Shown here piece after piece: positions 1 to 4,966 of a stretch of DNA of 5,975 nt. The stretch comes from an uncultured Gemmatimonadota bacterium (lineage in GTDB: Bacteria; Gemmatimonadota; Gemmatimonadetes; Gemmatimonadales; GWC2-71-9). Made by a program: the position numbers and the translations under genes. The notes beneath the pieces are model-generated. The model did no database searches, was not told the origin of the DNA, and worked only from the letters and a program-made list of their open reading frames with translations. Each line of letters opens with the position of its first letter. The stretch's first letter is position 1. The stretch lies in assembly GCA_913009915.1 (NCBI GenBank), contig CAJVYZ010000196.1, positions 1 to 5,975 on the forward strand. The letters are read 5' to 3'.

Positions 1-449
1 CGACGATGCAGGTCCGTCGTGAGGTCGCCTGGTGGATCCGGTCGAGTCGCCCCGATGTCGTCCTCAGTCACGACCCCTGGCGTAGATACATGTTCCATCC
101 AGACCACCGCGCCGCTGGGATGTCAGCGATCAACGGGGTGGTTGCAGCTCGGGACCACCTGTTCTTTCCCGATCAGATCGGCAACGGCCTCGAACACCAC
201 CGCCCGAACGCGCTGCTCCTATGGGCACCGGACGAACCCGACCATTGGGAAACCGTCGAAGGGTTCGTCGACTCCAAGGTCGAAGCCCTCATGGCGCACT
301 CAACCCAGGGGTCCACCACAATGGGAGACGCAGACACAGATCAGAACGCCGCGGCTAGTTTCTCAGACGAAATCCACCGTCGAACTGCGAGCGCCGGCTC
401 GGAGATCGGCCACCTTGCGGCGGAACACTTCAAACTCATGCGCCCCTGA
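1..449 (+). CDS. PIG-L/LmbE family deacetylase, C-terminal part (5' end cut by window edge)
   Basis: The frame is open from the first base (complete codons from 3) to TGA at 447-449, so the N-terminus lies outside the window; the Met codon at 6 is internal. About 148 residues are visible. The family signature HPDHRAAG starts about 31 residues after that Met and is preceded by DVVLSHDPW. In the PIG-L/LmbE family (GlcNAc-PI de-N-acetylase, MshB, Mca) this HPDH segment supplies a zinc ligand, while the other ligands come from an N-terminal AHPDDE motif that is missing here because of the cut. The likely reaction is zinc-dependent hydrolysis of an N-acetyl group or amide on a sugar conjugate; the substrate cannot be told. 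The region after about residue 100 is polar and ends in HLAAEHFKLMRP. The gene converges on the ABC ATPase gene with only 10 bp between the stop codons. The family call is firm; the substrate is unknown. Confidence 0.85.
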   Translation, partial: TMQVRREVAWWIRSSRPDVVLSHDPWRRYMFHPDHRAAGMSAINGVVAARDHLFFPDQIGNGLEHHRPNALLLWAPDEPDHWETVEGFVDSKVEALMAHSTQGSTTMGDADTDQNAAASFSDEIHRRTASAGSEIGHLAAEHFKLMRP

Positions 450-462
450 GTGGGCCCTCTCA
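447..462. repeat. 16-bp near-palindrome containing both convergent stop codons
   Basis: TGAGTGGGCCCTCTCA equals its own reverse complement except at one symmetric pair of positions. Its first three bases are the stop of the deacetylase gene and its last three are the complement of the ATPase stop. There is no loop and no T-run, so it is not a convincing terminator. The symmetry may simply follow from two facing TGA codons around GGGCCC. Confidence 0.4.
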
Positions 463-1665
463 GCGGATCGCGTCTCCGGTTGTCGTGTCAAAGAAATGCA
501 TCTTGGTGGTCTCAACGGCCAGCGTCGTAGCCTCGCCGCTGGCGGGAGCTGCGTCGGGGTTGATCCTTGCGGTGAACTTGGTCGTGTCAGCCCCGGCCGA
601 AGAATCACCGCCCTCGTCGTCAACGAGCTCATCCAATGCTGCCGTGCTCACCGGTGCAAATGGCATCGTGAAATGCACGAAGGCCTCGGAACCGAGTTGC
701 TCGACAAGATCGACGTCGATCGACATGGTCCGGCCACCTATCTTTTCAGCCGGCAGAACCGAGGCAAGCTCGAACGCCTCCGGTCGGATGCCGATCACAA
801 CTTCCTTGCCCTTGTACGCAGCCAGGCCTGGACGCTCCGACAGAAGCTGTTGGTCCAGCACCAAACGGTCCTTGCCAAAGGCCGCAACCACCTCACCGTT
901 CTCGCCCTCGATATGACCCGCAGCGAAATTCATCGAGGGCGAGCCAATGAAACCCGCAACAAACAAATTGTGTGGATTGTCGTAGAGCTCGCGGGGTGAA
1001 TCCACCTGCTGGAGGTTGGTTTCTTCGCCAGTGATCGAGCGCAACACTGCTACCCGGTCCCCCATGGTCATCGCCTCCACCTGATCGTGGGTCACATAAA
1101 GCGTGGTGGTAGCGAGCCTGGCGTGAAGGAGCCCGAGCTCCGAACGCATTTGAACGCGAAGCTTGGCATCGAGATTGGAGAGCGGCTCATCCATCAAAAA
1201 CGCGGCCGGCTCACGAACAATGGCCCTACCCATGGCCACCCGTTGGCGCTGGCCGCCGGAAAGAGCCCTCGGCTTGCGATCCAACAGCTCGGTGATCTCG
1301 AGCACCCTCGCGGCCTCGCCCACCTGCGCTTTGATGTCGTCTTTTGGAATCTTGCGGAGCTTCAAACCAAAAGCCATGTTGTCAAAGACCGTCATGTGGG
1401 GATAGAGCGCGTAATTCTGGAACACCATCGCTATGTCGCGGTCTTTGGGAGGCACATCATTGACCACCTTTCCACCAATGGTGATGGTCCCTTCAGTGAT
1501 TTCCTCTAGCCCGGCAACCATCCTCAACAGCGTCGATTTTCCGCAACCGGACGGTCCGACCAGTACGACAAACTCGCCGTCTGCGATCTCGAGGCTGACG
1601 TCTGCAATAGCTCTCGTCACCCCCGGATAGACCTTGCCAACCTTTTCATAGACGATGTCAGCCAA
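460..1665 (-). CDS. ABC transporter ATP-binding protein, MalK/UgpC/MsmX type (sugar import)
   Basis: A 401-residue nucleotide-binding subunit of a carbohydrate-type (CUT1) importer; it would hydrolyse ATP on the inner membrane face to drive uptake by permeases not encoded here. Visible motifs: Walker A GPSGCGKST at 37-45, Q-loop Q82 in VFQNYALYPHMTV, signature LSGGQ at 134-138, Walker B FLMDE at 155-159, D-loop SNLD at 162-165, and switch His192 in THDQ. The C-terminal third is the TOBE/OB regulatory region, with FIGSPSMNF (238-246) and GIRPE (291-295). An acidic, glycine- and serine-rich stretch at about 347-363 interrupts the last TOBE segment. The start is TTG at 1665, chosen because GGAGG lies five bases upstream and the next residues match family N-termini. 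Such ATPases are often encoded alone and shared by several sugar transporters, which fits the absence of permease genes beside it. The sugar is unknown; ugpC or msmX would be alternative labels. Confidence 0.95.
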   Translation of the reverse strand: MADIVYEKVGKVYPGVTRAIADVSLEIADGEFVVLVGPSGCGKSTLLRMVAGLEEITEGTITIGGKVVNDVPPKDRDIAMVFQNYALYPHMTVFDNMAFGLKLRKIPKDDIKAQVGEAARVLEITELLDRKPRALSGGQRQRVAMGRAIVREPAAFLMDEPLSNLDAKLRVQMRSELGLLHARLATTTLYVTHDQVEAMTMGDRVAVLRSITGEETNLQQVDSPRELYDNPHNLFVAGFIGSPSMNFAAGHIEGENGEVVAAFGKDRLVLDQQLLSERPGLAAYKGKEVVIGIRPEAFELASVLPAEKIGGRTMSIDVDLVEQLGSEAFVHFTMPFAPVSTAALDELVDDEGGDSSAGADTTKFTARINPDAAPASGEATTLAVETTKMHFFDTTTGDAIR

Positions 1666-1669
1666 TGTT

Positions 1670-1674
1670 CCTCC
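1670..1674 (-). promoter_or_regulatory. Shine-Dalgarno site deciding the TTG start of the ABC ATPase
   Basis: On the minus strand GGAGG is followed by AACA and then TTG. The strength and spacing support the TTG at 1665 as the true start, although no ATG or GTG is present there. Confidence 0.75.
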
Positions 1675-1798
1675 AGCTCCAACAGGAGTCCGAACCTACC
1701 ACGAATGGGCAGTCCGATGTCGAGAGTCAAGGCCAGAGGGCGTGGCGCAAGGGCACCGTCATCTATGATTCGACACCGAGTATCGAATCTAAAATGGG
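1675..1798. promoter_or_regulatory. Divergent promoter region between the ABC ATPase and SDR genes
   Basis: These bases must hold the control signals for both divergent genes. On the plus strand, TATGAT at 1764-1769 is a near-consensus -10 box giving a leader of about 23 nt, and TAAAAT at 1790-1795 is a second candidate but lies very close to the ATG. On the minus strand, TTGACT (complement of 1725-1730) resembles a -35 box, but the -10 at the matching distance is poor. No plus-strand -35 box is convincing. The individual assignments are weak; that promoters lie here is close to certain from the gene order. Confidence 0.45.
1767..1789. promoter_or_regulatory. 23-bp dyad, candidate operator in the divergent promoter region
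   Basis: GATTCGA at 1767-1773 and its exact complement TCGAATC at 1783-1789 flank a 9-base spacer whose second and third positions from each side also pair. The dyad therefore has 9 of 11 half-site positions matching. It overlaps the TATGAT box and lies 10-32 bases before the SDR start codon. The size and place suit a dimeric repressor. Which regulator binds is unknown, and none is encoded next to it. As RNA it could also form a leader hairpin. Confidence 0.5.
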
Positions 1799-2521
1799 AT
1801 GGAAACAATCGTGAACGAAGGCAACGTTGCGGTGCTGACCGGTGGTACTGGAGGACTCGGCTCCGCCCTGGCCACCCGGCTGGTAGCGAGGGGATTTCGG
1901 TTGGCTGTCACTTATCTCCTCCCTGATGAGGCCTCGTCTTTCGAGCAAAACCATGAGGTCGACGACGATCACGTGATTCTCAGACGAGTGGATGCAACAG
2001 ACCCTGCCGGAATCGCAGCTTTCATGGCCGAAGTAGCATTGAAATTCGGACGGATCGACGCAGTAGCGTCGCTGGTCGGCGGATGGGCAGGCGGACGCGA
2101 CGTTGTGGATACGGACGACGTCAGGTTCGAACGGATGCTGGACCTCAACCTCCGGTCGGCCTTCTACACCTCAAGGGCGGCCGTCCCCCACCTCGAAGCG
2201 AACGGTGGCGGACGGATGTTGTTTGTCTCCAGCCGGGCAGCCTTGGACACACCTCCGGGCGAGGCGGCCCACAACATCGCCAAAGCTGGAGTCATCGCGC
2301 TGGCCCAAACCCTCGCCCACGAACTCCAAGAGTCGAATGTGACTGTCAATACGCTGGTCCCGGCCGTCATCGACACACCGGCAACCAGAGCAGCCCTGCC
2401 GTACGCCGACTACGTCGACTGGCCCACCCCTGACGAAATAGCCGCTGTCGCAGAGTTCTTGATCGCCGGTGAATCCGGTGTCATCAGCGGCGCCTCAATC
2501 CCCGTATTCGGCCGCGCCTGA
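1799..2521 (+). CDS. Short-chain dehydrogenase/reductase (SDR) family protein with altered catalytic site
   Basis: A 240-residue Rossmann protein of normal classical-SDR length. The dinucleotide-binding motif is TGGTGGLG at 14-21. The D-A-T segment (66-68, in VDATDPAG) and Asn117 in LDLNLRS fit the fold, as do the serine strand FVSSRAA at 142-148, the PAVIDTP segment at 188-194 after the active-site helix, and the C-terminal ISGASIPVFG. The NNAG-like segment reads SLVGG (91-95). Where classical SDRs carry YxxxK, this protein reads HNIAK (158-162): the Lys is kept but the catalytic Tyr is His (codon CAC at 2270-2272). It may be a non-catalytic or altered oxidoreductase; the substrate is unknown. 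The ATG at 1799 lacks a clear Shine-Dalgarno; GTG at 1811 is an alternative start that would remove four residues. The gene is divergent from the ABC ATPase and appears monocistronic. Confidence 0.9.
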   Translation: METIVNEGNVAVLTGGTGGLGSALATRLVARGFRLAVTYLLPDEASSFEQNHEVDDDHVILRRVDATDPAGIAAFMAEVALKFGRIDAVASLVGGWAGGRDVVDTDDVRFERMLDLNLRSAFYTSRAAVPHLEANGGGRMLFVSSRAALDTPPGEAAHNIAKAGVIALAQTLAHELQESNVTVNTLVPAVIDTPATRAALPYADYVDWPTPDEIAAVAEFLIAGESGVISGASIPVFGRA

Positions 2522-2531
2522 GAACTCTCGG

Positions 2532-2576
2532 CGAACCCTGGGTTTGTACGGCAACTCTTCGAGTTGCATGGGTTCG
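2532..2576 (+). repeat. Nested inverted repeat after the SDR gene
   Basis: The outer arms are CGAACCC (2532-2538) and GGGTTCG (2570-2576). Inside them GCAACTC (2551-2557) and GAGTTGC (2561-2567) form a perfect 7-bp stem with a 3-base loop. It begins 11 bases after the SDR stop, so it could end or stabilise that transcript, but no T-run follows. All arms are exact complements. Confidence 0.5.
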
Positions 2577-2588
2577 TGGAGTCGCCAA

Positions 2589-2605
2589 GCAACTCGCACA
2601 GTTGC
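2589..2605 (+). repeat. Second hairpin with the same arm sequence
   Basis: GCAACT (2589-2594) and AGTTGC (2600-2605) flank a 5-base spacer. The arm is the same six bases used in the hairpin at 2551-2567, so the four half-sites could also pair across hairpins, for example GGCAACT at 2550-2556 with AGTTGCC at 2600-2606. This gives two alternative folds. Confidence 0.45.
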
Positions 2606-2614
2606 CAACGACCC

Positions 2615-2743
2615 TCAGCGCCCGAGTTCGAGGTGGGCTGGAGGGAATAAGCGGATCCGCTCCCGGAGCTGAATTGCAGCAGCGAACCCAGCGAAGCTCG
2701 CCCCGATGATCACCGCGTCGTAGTCGTCAATCCAGTTAGCCAT
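2615..2743 (-). pseudogene. N-terminal stump of an FAD-dependent oxidoreductase
   Basis: From ATG (2743) to TGA (2615) this reads 42 residues. Residues 7-26, DYDAVIIGASFAGFAAAIQL, are a typical N-terminal Rossmann FAD-binding segment, with GASFAG standing for GxGxxG, as in geranylgeranyl-reductase-like and related flavoproteins. The beta-strand and acidic residue that should follow, binding the ribose of FAD, are missing. The sequence turns into RERIRLFPPAHLELGR and stops. Such enzymes normally have 350-450 residues, so over nine tenths are gone, and I could not recover the missing part in another frame downstream. No Shine-Dalgarno is seen. I call it a truncated remnant; a functional 42-residue peptide is unlikely. 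Confidence 0.65.
2650..2669. repeat. Adjoining palindromes at the break in the FAD-oxidoreductase remnant
   Basis: AGCGGATCCGCT at 2650-2661 is a perfect 12-bp palindrome. It overlaps GCTCC-C-GGAGC at 2659-2669. They sit where the oxidoreductase similarity ends, which is consistent with a recombination or deletion breakpoint, although in GC-rich DNA short palindromes also arise by chance. Confidence 0.35.
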
Positions 2744-2756
2744 CACGGTCACCGTG
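2744..2756. repeat. Perfect 13-bp palindrome beside the FAD-oxidoreductase start
   Basis: CACGGT-C-ACCGTG lies directly upstream of the ATG of the oxidoreductase stump (minus strand). It could be a leftover operator of the former gene. No promoter boxes are convincing around it. Confidence 0.3.
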
Positions 2757-3084
2757 CCACACATCCGTCCCCTGTTCGCGGCGCGCCCGAATGCACGGCT
2801 GGTCGACACGCTCCAGTTCATGACCTTGTCCCGGTCGAACGCATGTTGGGGAGCCTGACCGGCTTGAGCGTCGGTGACGCGTTGTGGGAACGGCCCAGCG
2901 ATACGAATCGCTCCTCCGGTGGGTTCGGGACCAAGCCAGAAGTTGACGGGCCCCCACGCCGCGAGCCCCAGCACGACCAGAAACCACTGGTCCGTGTTGG
3001 AGCAGCGTGGCCAGAAGCCATCAAGGTGATTCGCGGTCGGGTGAGGAACCACCGGCGCACCGTCGCCTGACTTGGGCGCAACAG

Positions 3085-3924
3085 CTAGGTGAGGCCTTTC
3101 ATAAACGATTCGATCGCGTGGGCCAGCTCGCCGGGCTGGTCGATGGGAATCAGTGTGCGACTGTCGTCGACCCAGACGAGGGTCGTGTTCTTGAAGTGTT
3201 TTCCCAATTGCTCCGCATGCTTGGGCGGCATGAGCTTGTCGTCCTTGGCCCACACGATGAGCACGTTGCCGCCGAAGCTCTTCTGCTCTTCGGCCCACTG
3301 GCGGAACAGCTTCTTCTTCGGCACGTTCGTGAGATACTTGTTGAGATCACGGCGGACACCGGGCTGTTTTCGCAGCGGCTCGATCCAACCCATGAATTGC
3401 TCCTGAGGGACGCGCTTTATTGACATGACACCAAAGGTGAACGGCAGGTGGCGGATGAAGCGCGGACGCAGCAGTTGGGCGGTCAAGAAGGTTCCTGCCG
3501 GGATCGCCGCGTTCAGCGACAGCAGGCGACCTGGCAGCCCCGGCGGATAGTTTTCGAAGGCCTCGCACGAGGCAAGCACAATGCTGGCGACGCTGGTTGA
3601 TCCTCCCGGCGCAACTACGAGTTGAGCTCCACCCCAGTCGTTGCTGACGAGGGTGACGTTCTCGAGTTCGAGTTCGTCAAGAAAGTCGACGATCATGGCG
3701 AGAATGCCGGTCAACGTGAGGTCGGCATTGTCGGGGAAGGGTGCGCGATGTGCCCCAAACGGGAGTTCAGGCACGATGCACCGATGGTCGTCCTTGAGGG
3801 CGGCGACGACGTCATCCCAGAGATCCATGCCGGTGATTACTCCATGAAGGAAAACAAGCACTGCTCCGCCTCCGCCGGTGTCAGAGTAAGAAAATGTCCG
3901 CGAATTATTTAGTACTCCAGCCAC
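3085..3924 (-). CDS. Alpha/beta hydrolase with Asp nucleophile, catalytic His not found
   Basis: A 279-residue alpha/beta-hydrolase-fold protein, the usual length for the haloalkane dehalogenase/epoxide hydrolase-like group. Oxyanion-loop motif FLHG is at 25-28. The nucleophile elbow NDWGG at 95-99 puts Asp96 as nucleophile, as in those hydrolases rather than serine esterases. ASCEAFENYPPGLPG (118-132) opens the cap region, and VWAKDD (224-229) offers the acid. The place where the catalytic His is expected, before the DQP motif, reads DSRTLIPIDQP, with Thr257 instead. The protein may therefore be inactive or work differently; the substrate is unknown. The frame continues upstream to 4173, but that part is antisense-like low-complexity sequence overlapping the nucleotidyltransferase remnant, so I start at GTG 3924. 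There is no Shine-Dalgarno; TACTCT six bases upstream could be a -10 box for a leaderless transcript. The first 13 codons are AT-rich, unlike the rest. Confidence 0.85.
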   Translation of the reverse strand: MAGVLNNSRTFSYSDTGGGGAVLVFLHGVITGMDLWDDVVAALKDDHRCIVPELPFGAHRAPFPDNADLTLTGILAMIVDFLDELELENVTLVSNDWGGAQLVVAPGGSTSVASIVLASCEAFENYPPGLPGRLLSLNAAIPAGTFLTAQLLRPRFIRHLPFTFGVMSIKRVPQEQFMGWIEPLRKQPGVRRDLNKYLTNVPKKKLFRQWAEEQKSFGGNVLIVWAKDDKLMPPKHAEQLGKHFKNTTLVWVDDSRTLIPIDQPGELAHAIESFMKGLT

Positions 3925-3930
3925 ATAGCA

Positions 3931-3936
3931 AGAGTA
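3931..3936 (-). promoter_or_regulatory. Candidate -10 box of a leaderless promoter for the alpha/beta hydrolase
   Basis: On the minus strand TACTCT ends six bases before the GTG start, so transcription would begin at or near the start codon. This suits the lack of a ribosome binding site. No good -35 box is seen, so the call is tentative. Confidence 0.3.
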
Positions 3937-3979
3937 GTCCTCGTTGCCTCTAGAAATCGGAGCCTGAGGTGAGGCAGGC

Positions 3980-4228
3980 CTACTCGTCTCGGGTCGTATC
4001 GAGGGCCTCCTCGAGGACACGGCTGGCGTGACGTGTGTCGATGTCCGGATCCAGATTGAGGTCGACATCGGCCGAGGAGCGGTAATCATCGAAGTAGCAG
4101 AGCCGCAGCAGGGTGCCACCTTTGAACTGGAAGATGTCTCTTGTGAGCCTGATCCGGCCATGGCGTAGTCCAAAGACCGCCTCGGGTAGGTCCGGTCGGC
4201 CTGTCTCCGGCCTACTCGCCTTGATCAA
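3980..4228 (-). pseudogene. Truncated AbiEii-type nucleotidyltransferase (toxin remnant)
   Basis: Read from a possible TTG at 4228 to TAG at 3980, this gives 82 residues. Residues 33-58 contain FQFKGGT, then LLRLCYF, then YRSSADVDLNL. That is the nucleotidyltransferase core of AbiEii/AbiGii toxins: the GG(S/T) loop (37-39) and the two metal-binding acidic residues (Asp54, Asp56). Upstream, GRPDLPEAVFGLRHGRIRLTRD fits the helix that precedes this core. Full members have about 220-300 residues; everything after the core, including the conserved Lys and the RDYYD-like segment, is missing. The sequence stops 55 bp before the alpha/beta hydrolase start. The frame stays open upstream but only as antisense of the regulator gene, so the true N-terminus is uncertain. 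It differs in sequence from the complete nucleotidyltransferase at 4967-5638, so it is not a copy of it. It is most likely a dead toxin; a short expressed peptide cannot be excluded. Confidence 0.7.
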
Positions 4229-4235
4229 CCCATGG

Positions 4236-4249
4236 TAGAATGTTGCGAT
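4236..4249 (+). promoter_or_regulatory. -10 box and leaderless start of the toxin-antitoxin operon
   Basis: TAGAAT at 4236-4241 is a near-consensus -10 hexamer. Eight bases later comes ATG at 4250, the expected distance for transcription to begin at the start codon itself. This favours 4250 over the upstream in-frame ATG at 4232, which lies before the box. The -35 region (about 4213-4218) is weak, so a regulator may influence this promoter. Confidence 0.5.
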
Positions 4250-4262
4250 ATGGACAACGTTC
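4238..4262. promoter_or_regulatory. 25-bp dyad over the -10 box and start codon, candidate operator
   Basis: GAATGTTG (4238-4245) and CAACGTTC (4255-4262) are inverted repeats with one mismatch in eight positions, separated by nine bases. The dyad covers part of the -10 box and the ATG at 4250. Toxin-antitoxin regulators commonly bind such a site to repress their own operon, and the first gene here encodes DNA-binding domains. A perfect TTGATCAA palindrome lies just upstream at 4221-4228. Confidence 0.5.
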
Positions 4263-4963
4263 TGACGACGGGGCGAATGGCGGATCGGCTGGGCACCACT
4301 CGCTCTCGGGTGCACCGAGCGGTGGCACGGGGACTGGTGGAGCCCGGGAGGACCAGCGGCGGTCATCTGCGCTTCGGGCCGGCCGACGTGACCGTCTTGG
4401 AGCGACGACTCGGCTTCGCGCCTCCCGTAGCCGGGCTCAGCCGGGAACAGGTGTGGGTGGCAGCGGCGCTGCTGGGCCGCCCACTCGGTCTCCGCTCGGC
4501 CCGTGCTGTTGCCCGCGCCGCCGGAATCAGCCCCACCACCGCGAGCAGGGCAGTGCGCCGATTGGAACAGTTGGCGCTGGTACGGCGACGCCAGCGCAGG
4601 GTCATGCTTGGCGTTCCAACCGACGTCGACGTTTGGGAGATCAATGTCCGAAGTCGCCGCTGGGGTCGGCTGGCGCCAATACTGGCCGCCGTCGTGTTCC
4701 CCGAAGCGTCCGAACCGGTGGTCCGAGACGGTCGGGTGCCCGTGTGGCTGCGTCACCTGTTCTGGAACGCCGACGTGCACCAACTCGACGTGGATCGAGA
4801 TGCCGCCTACATCGCCGGAAGGATCCTGGCCGGCGACGACGCGCAAGCCCACGCTTGGGCGGCGGCCACCCTGCCCGCAGACGCATTCCTCCACGCAGCA
4901 CGGATGAGAGGCGTGCCGGCGCGGCGGGCGACGCTGGCGCGCAACCTGGCAGCGGGGAAGTAG
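4250..4963 (+). CDS. Three-domain DNA-binding protein, putative antitoxin of an AbiE-like module
   Basis: A 237-residue protein. Residues 4-55 are a MerR/excisionase-like helix-turn-helix: LTTGRMADRLGTTRSRVHRA, then GLVEPGRTSGGHLRF, the typical wing. Residues 66-121 form a second, winged helix-turn-helix, with AAGISPTTASRAVRRLEQLALV as its recognition helix region. Residues 163-236 start with VPVWLRHLFWNADVHQLDVD, then AYIAGRIL; this LFWD-vD-x-LD pattern is that of a small domain (I believe the DUF6922 kind) in proteins commonly encoded just before AbiEii nucleotidyltransferase genes. The order and the next gene suggest an antitoxin that represses its operon and neutralises the toxin. ATG 4232 would add six residues, but a -10 box at 4236 favours 4250. 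There is no Shine-Dalgarno, as expected for a leaderless transcript. The DNA-binding call is firm; the antitoxin role is inferred from context. Confidence 0.8.
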   Translation: MDNVLTTGRMADRLGTTRSRVHRAVARGLVEPGRTSGGHLRFGPADVTVLERRLGFAPPVAGLSREQVWVAAALLGRPLGLRSARAVARAAGISPTTASRAVRRLEQLALVRRRQRRVMLGVPTDVDVWEINVRSRRWGRLAPILAAVVFPEASEPVVRDGRVPVWLRHLFWNADVHQLDVDRDAAYIAGRILAGDDAQAHAWAAATLPADAFLHAARMRGVPARRATLARNLAAGK

Positions 4964-4966
4964 CGG

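Larger units (their letters stand above)
2522..3084. other. Gene-poor region with inverted repeats and gene remnants
   Basis: I find no intact gene in these 563 bases. The first 150 hold a cluster of inverted repeats, described separately. A 42-residue stump of an FAD-dependent oxidoreductase lies at 2615-2743 (-). From 2757 to 3084 several frames stay open on both strands because of high GC, but none has a recognisable full domain and start. The stretch looks like a worn recombination junction between the metabolic genes on the left and the accessory genes on the right. Confidence 0.55.

Noticed and set aside
19..999. Long open plus-strand frame of 326 residues
   Set aside because: It crosses the deacetylase in another frame and is antisense to the ABC ATPase; the translation is Ser/Arg/Thr-rich without any domain.
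2532..2605. Integron attC-like site
   Set aside because: The arms GCAACTC/GAGTTGC do not match the GTTRRRY/RYYYAAC core boxes, and no integrase or cassette structure is present.
2744..3298. Upstream part of the minus-strand frame that leads into the FAD-oxidoreductase stump
   Set aside because: It overlaps the alpha/beta hydrolase gene out of frame and shows no known motif before the MANWIDDYD start.
3925..4173. Upstream in-frame extension of the alpha/beta hydrolase
   Set aside because: The translation is Ser/Thr/Pro-rich, overlaps the nucleotidyltransferase remnant in another frame, and precedes the normal family N-terminus.
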